Positions 13,001 to 20,640 of a stretch of 64,000 nt of DNA are shown here, one piece after another. The notes under the pieces were generated by a model that was not told the DNA's origin, did not search any database, and was given only the letters and a program-made list of their open reading frames with translations. The number at the start of each line of letters is the position of its first letter. The stretch's first letter is position 1. The position numbers and the translations under genes were made by a program. The DNA comes from Mikania micrantha (taxonomy: Eukaryota > Streptophyta > Magnoliopsida > Asterales > Asteraceae): the NCBI GenBank assembly GCA_009363875.1, contig CM018689.1, positions 1,898,501 to 1,962,500 of the forward strand, read 5' to 3'.

Positions 13001-16000
13001 TATTTATGGACATTTCCTATTGCAAATAAATCAGCTGTTTATTCTATTTTTCTCAAATTTCACACATTTTTAGTTACTCAATTTGAATGAGGAATTAAAT
13101 CCTTTCAATGTGATAATGGCACCGAATACAATAATAAATCTTTTCATGACTTTTGCACCAAACATGGCATGACATTTCGCTTCTCTTGCCCTCACACATC
13201 CTCTCAAAGTGGCAAGGCCGAGCGTAAAATTAGGTCCATAAATAACATCATTCGCACCCTTTTAACCCATGCTTCGCTACCAGCCACCTTCTGGCATCAT
13301 GCCCTACAAATGGCCACCTACATTCTAAACATTCTTTCCTCCAAAACCAAAAACAATCACACCCCTACCTTTCTTCTATACCTCAAACACCCTTCTTATG
13401 ACCATTTACGCACATTTGGTTGTCTCTGCTATCCATTACTTCCCTCCTCTTCCATAAACAAACTGCAAAATCGTTCTACTCCTTGCGTTTTTCTTGGATA
13501 CCCTCTTAACCACCAAGGGTACAAATGCTATGATCTTCAAACTCGCAAAGTCATCATCTCTCGCCATGTTGTCTTCGACGAAACCATCTTTCCATTCTCC
13601 TCTAATAATTCAACCTTCTCCACCTATGATTTTCTTCATTCTGACGATCATCACCCCTCCATTTGGTCTCAAGTCTCTGGTCAATCGGCTACATCCCAAA
13701 CAGCCCCTTCCACACCAACAGCCCCTACATCTCCATTACCATCAGATCCTTCATCTACAACAGCTCATTCATCACCAACAATTTCTATCCCTTCAACTTC
13801 TCAAGTCCCACCTGCTACAGCTACTACACTGCCTCATCAGCCTCCTATAACTTCGGCCCAACCCCTACCTTACCTGGTCTACACATGTCGGCCCAAAACC
13901 ACACCCCCCCAGCCCCACCCCGACGTACCATGGTCACCCGAAGCATGTCCAATGCATCCAAATCCAATATCCCCTTCAACCTTAACACCCATACCACAAT
14001 CGAGCCTATTCCCCGTAACCCTACTGATGCATTAACCCGACCCGTTTGGCTCCGTGCCATGACAGATGAATTTAATGCCCTTATTGAAAATAATACGTGG
14101 GAGCTAGTACCTCGTCAACCGGATATGAATATCATTCGGTGTATGTGGATTTTCAAGCACAAGACAAAATCTGATGGTTCATTAGAACGTTACAAAGCCC
14201 GCTTAGTTTGCGATGGCCGGTCACAACAGGTGGGCGTGGACTGCTATGAAACATAGAGTCCCGTGGTTAAACCAGCAACCATCAGAACCGTTTTAAGCAT
14301 TGCCCTGCTTCGAGGATGGGATATTAGTCAACTTGATGTTAAGAACGCCTTCCTACATGGGAACTTACAGGAAACAGTCTTCATGTATCAACCCATGGGC
14401 TTTCGAAATCCCACATTTCCTAATCATGTATGTCGTTTACGCAAATCCCTCTATGGCTTGAAACAGGCACCCAGGGCTTGGTACCAACGGTTCACTGATT
14501 ATGTCACAACTTTGGGATTTCATCATAGTTCATGTGATCATTCACTGTTCATTTACAGACGAGGATCAGACACTGCTTACCTTCTTCTGTATGTTGATGA
14601 CATCATCCTCACCACATCTTCCGCAGCCCTGAAGAAACACTTTCTTAACCTACTTTCATCCGAATTTGCCATGAAGGATCTTGGCTCCCTCAGTTATTTC
14701 CTTGGCATCTTGGTCACTCGGGACACTCATGGCATGTTTTTATCCCAACAGAAGTACGCCCAGGAAATCCTCACACGTGCAAACATGTCAGATTGTAATC
14801 CAGTTCACACACCAGTGGACACTACAGGGAAACTAAGTGCCACTGCTGGTGACCTTTTACCTGATGCAACTCAGTTTCGCAGCCTTGTAGGAGCTCTCCA
14901 ATACCTTACTTTCACTCGTCCAGACATTTCTTATGCTGTTCAGCAGGTGTGCATGCACATGCATTCCCCAAGAACCTCACACTTCAATGCTCTCAAACGC
15001 ATCCTTCGGTATGTCAAAGGCACCATTTCTATGGGTTTACACCTCCGTTCCAGCCCTATTTCATCCCTGATTGCCTACACTAACGCGGATTGGGCAGGCT
15101 GTCCCGACACTCGCAGATCCACCTCAGGTTATTGTGTGTTTCTAGGTGACAATCTTCTGTCTTGGTCATCCAAACGCCTGACAACGATCTCTCGATCAAA
15201 TGCCGAAGCAGAATGCCGAGGAGTTGCAAATGCAGTAGCAGAACTATGCAGAACTATCACTGGGTTCAATCAATGGACTATCCTCCCTAGTTAGATTGAC
15301 AGACGTGGAGCACGGAGATGACACTGGCTTGGATTGAGAAAGACCAGCCTTATGTAATAGATCCAGGACATACTTCTTTTGAGATAGCAGCAAGTTTGAT
15401 CCTTTTGAAATGACTTCAGTCCCCAGAAAGAAAGAAAGAAAGAGCACCCATATCTTGTTGAGCAAAATTTTGTTTAAGATGTTTGACAATATTGTCAATG
15501 GCTGCCGGATTATTGCATGTTAAAACAATGTCATCAACATACACGAGCATGTAGAGAGTGGTTCCATGAGAAGAATAGATGAATAGGAACTGATTAGTTT
15601 TGGATCCTGTGAAACCCAAGGTGTATAGGACACCAGATAAGCGGTGAAACCAGGCTCTAGGGGCCTGTTTTAAGCCGTATAAGGATTTATGGAGTAAACA
15701 AACATGGTTCGGTTTAGCAGGATCAACAATTCCTGGAAGTTGACGAAGGTAGACAGTCTCTTGCAAGTCTCCATTTAAAAATGCATTCTGAACATCCAGT
15801 TGACGAAGAGGCCAACCGTGAGTGACTGCCAAAGAGAGAACCACCCGAATGGTAGTGGGTTTGACTACCGGACTGAACGGTTCATGATAATCAATGTCAG
15901 CTTACTGATTGAATCCCTTAGCAACAAGGCGAGCTTTGTAACATGTGATAAGACCATTTTGATCTCTTTTGATTTTGTAAACCCATTTGCAATCAACAAC

Positions 16001-18823
16001 ATTAGCATGAGGAACAGGTGGAACCAATGTCCAGGTTCCATTTGTAATTAGAGCCGTGTATTCTTCAGACATGGCTTGGCGCCATTGAGGACATGTGTTG
16101 GCAACTGTGAAGGTGGTGGCTCAAAGAGATAAGAGGCAGTAGTAGTAGTATAGGCTGAAGGAATGTAGGGTTTAGTTTGTAGAGGATTTTGGCGGAGATT
16201 TGTGGGACGAGTGCGGCAGGTAGGTGTGGGAAGGGTAGAGGACTGTTTATGTCGTCTTTGATAGGTTTGGGGAGGTGCTGGTTGAGAGGAGGTGGAAATA
16301 GATGGTTGTAGCTACTCTCCACTTGTACCAACCTGCGTATACAAGGTGAGCAACGTCGTTGTCTGTGTCTTTGTCACTTTGAAGGAAAGCTCCTAGATAT
16401 TTGAACTTTTTTTATTTGTGGCACCTACCGGCCCCAATAGTCATCTGGTCGTCCTCTTCTTAGTGGGATCTACTAAAGTTGCAACAGCTACTAATGCACA
16501 AACCTTTATGCTCTAAGGTCGCTCACCACTCTTCTAACGTTGCATTTAGTTACTCTTTCTTTTCTGCCACTAAGATATCAAAGCGCTCGCCCTACTGAAG
16601 TACCAAAGGTGCGCTCAGCCCAGTGACTAAGAAATGGGTTTGCGCTTGAATTTCAGCGATGAGGTTTTCAAGGGCTCTTATTGACTAAAAGTGGGTTCTT
16701 AACTTTCCTTTGGAATGAAAGTTGCTATGAAGCACCTACTACTTTGTTTGATTCAAAAGGCGAACGCCCCCCAAAAGTCGTATGGGGTGGGGTGCTTGTG
16801 ATAAGCTGCCTTGGATGGATATGAGGAATGATCAAAATAATAATAATAAAAAGAAATAAAGAAAAAAATAAGAAAAAAATAGGAAAAAAATAAAGAAAAA
16901 AATTAAAAATAAAAAAGAAAGAAAAAGAAAGAAAAAGAAAGGAAAATTCCGGTATTAGAATAAGATATTTCTATCAATAGATAGGAATGAGTGTTCGATA
17001 TAGGGGATATAATCCTCTCTCTCAATTTAGTTCCTTTTTTTCCCTGCCACTAAGACAATATCTTAGTGGTAGAAAAGAAAGAGGAATTAAATGTAAGGCG
17101 AATCAGGTAAGAATTGCTAAATTTTCAAACATTGAGACATGAGTTTGATAACCTTATGATGATGGAGGATGATTTAGTCAATGGATTCATATAAAGAATG
17201 AGGGTGTTATTGTCAAAGGTGAATAGTCTTGGAACCACTTTTGAAGAGGACCAATTGATGAGAATTATTGAACTCAATGCCTAGATGGCTATTTCAAATC
17301 ATAGCATTAATTGAACAATGTTTCAAATTAAATAGCATGAAACTCAATACAGTTGTTGGGAGATTGAAGGCTTATGAGAAGCGTATCAACGAGCCGGATC
17401 AAGTAGGACTCTATAGGAGACCCACATGGTAAGAAACTATTGTCAAAGTATGATGGTTGTGAGCACTGTGGTTTAGAGGGTCAAGGAAGTCCAAGTCATG
17501 AAGATCAAGGACGTGGCCGGGTTGAAGGTTGCAGGGCTGATCAAGAAAGGGACGGGATATCAAGGGAAGAGTGATAAGAGTCATACTGTGTGTTCTAGCG
17601 TACGGACTTGGACATTAGGTGTCAAAATGCTCGAGTTGGGAGCAAAAGAAAGAGGAGCCTAACTTTACTCAGTTTGATGAGGCTAAGAGATGAATGCTTT
17701 ATTGAAGAATGGTGTCACAAGATTAAGAGAGTGATTGTTAGACTACTTTTTTTAATTATTCGATAGTTAGAAGAGTAAATTATAAAGTTTTAATTGTTTT
17801 GTTTTTGCATAAGTCGGCATATTTATTAGGAATTAGAATTCGATTTAGATTAAATTAGTTTAGGTTTATTGTTTGCTTAGGGATCAAGGCTTGTTTTTAT
17901 TATAAATAGGGGTTAAGAGAGTTTTTATTTTTGTACCAAAAATTCAGATCTAATAAAAGGAGTCATGAGGGTTTTCCACAAATCCTGTGTTATCGTTTTT
18001 GTTCCTATATTCCTGGCACACCAACTGCTTTCGGCAAGGGGCTGAGCCTTCAGATCTAACACAACTGGAAAATCATTTATTTTTAATGAAAAAAACTTAA
18101 AAATGACAAAAAGAAGTTAAAAACGAGTAAATACAAAAATTTGAGAAATTTTAAGTAACGGTAAAATAGTCTAAATACAATTAATTTTAAATAAAATATA
18201 TCAAAATTGTTAAATTTGAAATTTTTTCAGATTGGGGATATATGCAATTTTTGATTTTAGGTTGATGTAATTTAAAAGGTTATATATGCAATTTTAGTTT
18301 TTGATCGGGTAAATATGTAATTAAGAAAGTTCAGGAGAGATGTCTTTCTTCTGATTTAAAATGCATACAAGTGTTTTCAAAATATTAGAGAAAACACTGA
18401 TCATATAAATTTTCATAATAATATTTGACAATGTAACTAGTTCTTAAGAAAAATTAACACACTGTCTATGGTCAACTCAACATAACCTGTTTTGATAGTT
18501 TCTAATGGTGCTTTACATGTTTATAGAAAGGAGGTAAAAGCATGAGGTCCAAGTTCTTCGAGCAGGGAGTCAACAGTCCCCCAGATCAAAAAGAAAAGGG
18601 CAAGGAGGTTGCAATTACTAGTATACCCCCACCCCCACCCCCATCTCCACTTTCCCCACCAGTTAATGCCGTAAATACCCCTCTTGAAACACCCCCAAAG
18701 TTGGCTCTTAATGAATCTCCAAATTTCAAGTCCTTGACTTCAGTTGATCAGATACCAAATGCTGAAAAACCGACTGCTCAAGATGTACCAGATGACGATT
18801 TTGGGGATTTTCAAGCAGCTTAG
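208..18823 (+). CDS. NECAP-like (DUF1681) coat-associated protein, 3' five coding exons
   Basis: Exons 208-280, 495-526, 922-1012, 1125-1236 and 18527-18823 join in frame with GT-AG introns and end at TAG 18821-18823. The translation covers the back half of the NECAP PH-like ear-binding domain: EIYARAFLRDGELHPVEP, YFVLRVEENIG, RHAFIGIGFRERPQAYDFQA, YLDKKKTAEEMEQQF and KDGETLVLQLKN. A variable proline-rich tail follows, ending in the acidic DDDFGDFQAA motif. Family knowledge: NECAP proteins bind adaptor ear domains and clathrin and act in vesicle coat assembly in the cytoplasm. The N-terminal exons lie before the window. No stop or frameshift occurs in any exon, so I read this as a working gene and not a relic. 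The final intron (1237-18526) is 17,290 bp and filled with retroelements; the phase-0 junction gives LKN then KGGKS. Transcript support is unknown. Confidence 0.9.
1700..2085 (-). mobile_element. Poly(A)-tailed retrosequence remnant, unclassified
   Basis: A run of about 18 T begins near 1701 on the plus strand, so the element's poly(A) tail would be on the minus strand. Minus-strand open stretches run from 2083 to 1747 but match no domain I recognise. A 3'-truncated LINE end, a SINE or a retrocopied 3' UTR would all fit. The boundary on the 2085 side is a guess. Confidence 0.3.
2086..2548 (-). pseudogene. Outer copia: RNase H-side fragment of pol
   Basis: On the minus strand, 2529-2251 encodes the end of copia RT and the start of RNase H: MVGSLQYLTLTRP, VNKVCQFLHSPTENHWSAVK, RILRYLQGTADHG and AYTDADF. 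The fragment continues the reading from 15260-16330, and the insertion point falls inside the PVRYRQMVGSLQYL block. After ADF the match decays and no LTR or 3' end can be recognised; the segment 2300-2086 stays open in one frame but is unfamiliar. This is the older host of the inner copia. Confidence 0.8.
2549..2696 (+). repeat. Left LTR of inner copia (148 bp)
   Basis: Starts TATTAGATATAATC directly after the CTGGG duplication and ends CACGTCTATCA just before the primer site. The expected TG start appears as TA. A right partner is missing apart from its last six bases. Confidence 0.7.
2697..2707 (+). other. Primer binding site of inner copia
   Basis: TGGTATCA abuts the left LTR and matches the first eight bases of the usual plant tRNA-iMet primer site TGGTATCAGAGC. 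The following bases (CCC) depart from it, so the site is degraded or short. Confidence 0.55.
2836..4506 (+). pseudogene. Inner copia gag, protease and N-terminal integrase (broken)
   Basis: Translation starts at MANLHPALTVTNICNLIP. It follows a copia gag (UBN2-type) through an in-frame TAG at 3221-3223 and resumes with TQFSNIKLDSF-like sequence. The gag end carries an arginine-glycine box (RGRGRGRG, about 3598-3660) in place of a CCHC knuckle. The protease motif WYLDTGATNHMSH follows near 3940. A frameshift near 4005 and a TAG near 4092 precede the integrase zinc region, LWHRRLGHPGTDLLHF with CQSCVFGKH (4338-4460). Translation then runs into the inserted LTR at 4507. Confidence 0.85.
4507..6462 (-). 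repeat. 3' LTR of GAG-PR element (1,956 bp)
   Basis: Direct repeat of 10947-12900. Starts TGATGTGTCGG and ends AACTACACATCA on the plus strand, forming 8-bp inverted termini. Short open stretches inside it occur identically in the other LTR and are not genes. Confidence 0.95.
6463..6478 (-). other. Polypurine tract of GAG-PR element
   Basis: On the minus strand CAAGTGTGGGGATTTT abuts the 3' LTR, the expected place for the plus-strand primer. The same core recurs at 7746-7758 and 8315-8327. Confidence 0.7.
6479..8143 (-). other. Non-coding 3' internal region of GAG-PR element
   Basis: About 1.7 kb between the protease stop and the polypurine tract. It holds T/A homopolymers (about 7050-7080 and 7681-7705) and two extra polypurine-tract-like motifs. 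Only short shadow ORFs occur, and no RT, RNase H or integrase motif is visible. Confidence 0.7.
8144..10729 (-). CDS. Gag-protease polyprotein of non-autonomous gypsy-like element
   Basis: Intact 861-codon ORF. Residues about 80-260 are a retrotransposon gag (capsid) domain with FLRLFPFSLEDKAITWLESL and FLTKYFPPAKTARLRSL. A zinc knuckle lies at 308-320 (CEICRGGHDTRQC, CX2CX3HX4C). Residues about 375-440 look coiled-coil, followed by an acidic linker (470-492). An aspartic protease has its catalytic motif DLGAS at 631-635 and the flap/closing motif ILGRPFL at 703-709. Leu follows the catalytic Asp where DSG/DTG is usual, a form I associate with Athila/Tat elements. The start could be residue 1 or Met49 (MAAPPRR, 10585), which fits gag better. 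The ORF ends in TAG at 8144 with no pol after it. Its role would be to form the particle that packages its own RNA while another element supplies RT and integrase. Confidence 0.92.
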   Translation of the reverse strand: MSFFLTNYVHCMHQTRLSGPPQFASFDEPEREFHRRFRLCRLPLHSTDMAAPPRRTVADYAKPTAAGTRSSIARPVVTEDNWHIPAQIINLIIHSPKFHGLPDEDPNAHVGQFLRICDTFKIKGVSDDAVFLRLFPFSLEDKAITWLESLPTGSITTWDEMQEMFLTKYFPPAKTARLRSLIHSFQQEEGESFFTTWERFKELLNKCPHHGLENWALVEKFYNGVTFATRHTLDSTAGGNLLTNLTPDECLQLFENMAMSSYQYPTRGKATVQKSGVLPVDSNTALVAQVEALTKMVKDLQAKENAKCEICRGGHDTRQCPMLANDSHEQVNYAGNFNRGPGNAYGNSYNSGGRNQPDFTWKNGNPSGFNQHPHEQSGVTDERMARLEELMVQQTQMLTQVIATNQTVSARHDELIKTQGAAILSLDRKLEELADQLKERKPCESSSNTEKNPKGFVNAVTTRCGKFMGEEELSAEPVQEEEPVDEEIEVEVSGKVHPTRLSPASTAQPVQPHVEKEKPKEVEIDLSKVPYPARILQQKYEKEYGKFLELFRQLKVNLPFSDVLQHMPKYAKFLKDLQMKKKNWEEISAVTLSERCFAGSPKELPQKMSDPGSFTIPCDLGGLSVSYALADLGASINLMPYSIFAKLNLGEPMPTRMTIQLADRSVKYPRGIVQNVLVKIDKFLFPVDFVILDMEEDERVPLILGRPFLATARALIDVGDGRLTLQVENESVTFENGKRETTEQKGTLCLVDTHMPLTSTYVSEEEHLVARNVDIEYQVLVRDKPPDIGMVYSGFVDRVKSKCGDHAASHGSPRLGAFMLRDFGSDRNSEFEDLGGGYVYEHRSPRMFTEYGGRTVCFDPP
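10920..10945 (-). other. Primer binding site, tRNA-Asp type
   Basis: On the minus strand the 5' LTR end is followed within a few bases by TGGCGCCGCTGCCGGGGA. This complements the 3' end of plant tRNA-Asp (CCCCGGCAACGGCGCCA) with one mismatch. Confidence 0.8.
10947..12900 (-). repeat. 5' LTR of GAG-PR element (1,954 bp)
   Basis: Same termini as 4507-6462. It differs in the length of one T run (10 versus 12) and at one base. Followed by the CTTAC target duplication at 12901. Confidence 0.95.
12901..14256 (+). pseudogene. Inner copia integrase core, linker and start of RT (broken)
   Basis: Removing the inserted element and one CTTAC restores the frame TCLPFDIVHSDVWTS. The integrase catalytic core reads FDIVHSDVWTSPV, then QCDNGTEYNN near 13110-13140 (second catalytic Asp), then SCPHTSSQSGKAERKIRSIN (catalytic Glu) at about 13180-13240. 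A TGA near 13088 interrupts it. A long Ser/Pro/Thr linker follows. RT begins at WLRAMTDEFNALIENNTWEL. A TAG at 14254-14256 breaks the ET-SPVV block. Apart from these lesions the copia order is kept. Confidence 0.88.
14263..15243 (+). pseudogene. Inner copia reverse transcriptase and RNase H, 3' truncated
   Basis: An open run of 343 codons starts after the TAG. Motifs: QLDVKNAFLHGNL (residues 23-35), SLYGLKQAPRAWYQRF (62-77), the catalytic YVDD at 110-113, and RSLVGALQYLTFTRPDISYA near 205-225. The RNase H part reads YTNADWAGCPDTRRSTSGYC with Asn before the usual AD. It stops at EAECRGVANAVAELC (15243), where about 80-100 residues of RNase H should follow. The remaining codons to 15294 read through into the older copia. 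Confidence 0.9.
15260..16330 (-). pseudogene. Outer copia: linker and RT fragment
   Basis: Minus-strand reading from about 16310 down: QAMSEEYTALITNGTW, CKWVYKIKRDQNG, FSPVVKPTTIRVVLSLAVTH, QLDVQNAFLNGDLQETVYL, SLYGLKQAPRAWFHRL and the catalytic YVDDIVLTCNN. A frameshift lies near 15430. It continues VISKGSNLLLSQKKYVLDLL to SVNLTREDSPLIE and breaks at the CTGGG insertion site. The fragment resumes at 2548. Gag, integrase and the LTRs are absent. It closely resembles the copia at 43886-45368. Confidence 0.88.
16331..17095 (-). mobile_element. RTE-type LINE fragments with an inverted piece
   Basis: 16340-16582 on the minus strand resembles the RTE LINE at 36040-36275; the shared landmarks are GTGGCAC, CAATAGTCA and TTTCTTTTCTGCCACTAAGA. 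A second piece of the same stretch recurs at 17025-17055 and, inverted, at 17061-17094, giving an imperfect hairpin. 16583-16830 is unassigned. 16831-16950 is an A-rich simple stretch. Confidence 0.5.
17100..17735 (+). pseudogene. Copia gag remnant (UBN2-like)
   Basis: Heavily mutated plus-strand gag. The recognisable block is SMKLNTVVGRLKAYEKRINE near 17330-17395, which fits the conserved VGRLKAYEER region of copia gag. Sequence near 17650-17700 (EEPNFTQFDEAK) fits the end of such a gag. Many stops occur. It leads directly into the LTR at 17736. Confidence 0.6.
17736..18061 (+). repeat. Copia 3' LTR (326 bp)
   Basis: Starts TGTTAGACTAC and ends GATCTAACA, giving TGTTAGA/TCTAACA inverted termini. 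A purine-rich stretch (AAGATTAAGAGAGTGA) precedes it. A TATA-like ATTATAAATAGGGG (about 17898-17911) and AATAAAAGG lie inside. No upstream partner LTR was found, so this is a 3' end fragment. Confidence 0.65.
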
Positions 18824-19070
18824 TGCTATGAATGTTTGTTTGGAACTTGAAGAAGTTGTCAAAGATCTTCATGTTATTATTATTATTATTATGAGTTGGT
18901 AAATATAGCATTTCTTTTTAATCATCTGTTTTGACTTTTTTTTTCTTTTCCGTTTATCTATAAAACACTTGTTTTTGTTTCTTCTATATTATCCTATGTG
19001 TTGTTTGCTTTGGAGTAAATATGTAGACGAAGATGGTTAATGTAACAACTGAAAATCCTAGGTAGTATTT
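18824..19070 (+). other. Probable NECAP 3' UTR and flank
   Basis: T-rich sequence directly after the NECAP stop, with an ATT microsatellite near 18875-18892. No polyadenylation signal stands out clearly. Confidence 0.35.
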
Positions 19071-19071
19071 A

Positions 19072-19125
19072 GAGGTGTTCAAAAAATTCGGATATCCGGA
19101 AGTTCGGTCAATAAGTGATCACATC
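19072..19125. mobile_element. hAT-type MITE end fragment
   Basis: TAGAGGTGTTCAAA followed by CGGATATCCGG-type sequence resembles the terminus of a hAT MITE. No other end or target duplication was seen. Confidence 0.25.
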
Positions 19126-19737
19126 CTTTTGCAAGTGATCTTTGAAACCCTTGGTCACTAAGTCAATTAAGTTGACATTCTCTCTTGGTTTCTTGTTTTT
19201 CCTTGACTTTTTTGACCTCCTTCTGGATTTCTTCTTCTTCGGCTTCTGACATTCTACAAGTTTGAATTTTGACTTGGCTAAACGCATCCAGTTTTTATGT
19301 GTAATTGAGTCGATTTTAGTTTGTAAATGTGTCGTTTATGGGTATTTTTAGTTTCTTTTTACATTTTCCTATTTTTACAGGTTTGTCAAATCAAATGAAC
19401 AAAAATTGAGGCTAAATCACGAGATAATTGACCCTCGGTTGAAGATAGAAGAAAAAGACAAAGTTGTTAGGAATTGTCAGGCTAAGCAGAGAATCATTGC
19501 CCTAGGCGGTACGCCAAGGATTTCGGGAGAACCTCGATTGTTTTGTCTTTCACGGTACGCCACGAGTGTAATGGAGGTTCTTGGTGGTACGCGACCACCC
19601 TAATTCGTGGAAAAATTGACCTAGTTCGAAAGGTATATATTGGAGCCTTTTCAGCAGCAATGGGAATGCGTGTTCGGCCGTTTTTGGATCCCAGAGCCAT
19701 TTCTGAAGGTTTGGAAGGCGTTTTGGAAGCTTTGGGT
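19126..19737. other. Unassigned retroelement-like sequence
   Basis: 19126-19270 on the minus strand reads as a lysine/arginine-rich stretch that could be old gag. 19350-19737 looks like the end of a gypsy LTR and carries three GGTACGC repeats (19507, 19553, 19586). No domain is firm. Confidence 0.25.
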
Positions 19738-19967
19738 GCATAGGGTAGAGGTGGCCAAACCTGGTTTTTTTTTTTGGAACCGGTTCCGGTTTTGACCCGT
19801 TCCAACCGGTTTTTTTGCCGGTTTCGGTTCCAGTTTTGGCCGATTCCGGTTCAGGTTTGATCAGTTTAAGGGTGGAACCGGTTCTGGTTCCAATTTCTCT
19901 AGAAACCCGGAACCGTCCGTACCCACCGGTTCTGGTTCCAGGTATGTTGGCCACCTCTAGCATAGGG
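19738..19967. mobile_element. hAT-type MITE, 214 bp, with 8-bp target duplication
   Basis: The element at 19746-19959 starts TAGAGGTGGCCAA and ends TTGGCCACCTCTA, perfect 13-bp inverted termini. GCATAGGG flanks both sides (19738-19745 and 19960-19967). An 8-bp duplication with TAGRGGTG termini is typical of hAT elements. The interior is degenerate repeats of AACCGGTTCCGGTT-like words and codes for nothing. Confidence 0.88.
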
Positions 19968-20640
19968 AGTGCTAGAAGGTTGATTCTTGTTAAAGACACT
20001 TTTGTTAATACTTTCTTAGTACAAAAATAGTCGTGATCAGCAAGGTTTCCAACTATAGAAATTTGCTCAACTCTTGGAAATTTGAACGCTGAAGTAGCAC
20101 CAACATTACCATCATTCATCTGCTTTTCCTGGAATTTAGATTTAATTTTTAACTATTCAATTTCTTTCTTCAATCTAAAATCCGTCCTTAGAATCTCCAT
20201 CTAATTAGTCAAATCATTCTTATTTGTCTTCTACTTTGATCCGCCACAAAAGTTGTCAAGAGCTATCCAAAGATATTTTGAATTCTTGTTCTATTTGAAA
20301 TTTTGAAAAATTTCTTTGGAGATTGCCATTGAAAGCAAGACAAATCATTACTATCGTTATCTTCTTTACTAATTCTTGAGGGATTCTATATATTCCATTG
20401 AGCTTAGGCTTAAAATATCCATCAAATATAGGAATTTTGAGATTTGGATCAACAAGCTTGAGAAACGATTCAAATTGTGTATTTCAAGATGAAAAATTTG
20501 TTAAGCGAGACAAGAGCAGAAAGCTTTGTCATTTTCTCAATCTCTATTTTATGAACAAAGTAGATAATTTTGAAGAATTTGTCATTTTGAATTCCAGAGA
20601 AAAGTATTTCAACACTTAGAAAAATTTCTAAGTCTGGTTT
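19968..20640 (-). pseudogene. Weak copia gag-like remnant
   Basis: The minus strand gives broken reading such as FESFLKLVDPNLKIPIFDGY and LVKKITIVMICLAFNGN near 20270-20480, which faintly resembles copia gag. Stops are frequent. It could also be unrelated AT-rich DNA. Confidence 0.25.

Larger units (their letters stand above)
2549..15259 (+). mobile_element. Inner Ty1/copia element, interrupted, 3' LTR mostly deleted
   Basis: The target duplication CTGGG at 2544-2548 and 15260-15264 brackets the element. The left LTR is short (2549-2696) and ends CTATCA. It is followed by a tRNA-iMet-like primer site and gag, protease, integrase, RT and RNase H in the copia order. The right end keeps only CTATCA before the target duplication. 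RNase H stops abruptly at about 15243, so the C-terminus of pol, the polypurine tract and nearly all the 3' LTR are gone. The element is split at 4507-12900 by a gag-pro LTR element. In-frame stops (about 3221, 13088, 14254) and a frameshift near 4005 make it defective. Confidence 0.9.
1237..18526 (+). other. Giant NECAP intron filled with nested retroelements
   Basis: The donor GTAAGC follows AAGAAC at 1231-1236, and the acceptor TTATAG ends at 18526. All elements from about 1700 to 18061 lie inside. The intron sequence that looks native is about 1237-1700 and 18062-18526, roughly 0.9 kb, a normal plant intron size. The stretch 1237-1700 shows no gene; nor does 18062-18526, which is AT-rich with poly-pyrimidine before the acceptor. 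Confidence 0.85.
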
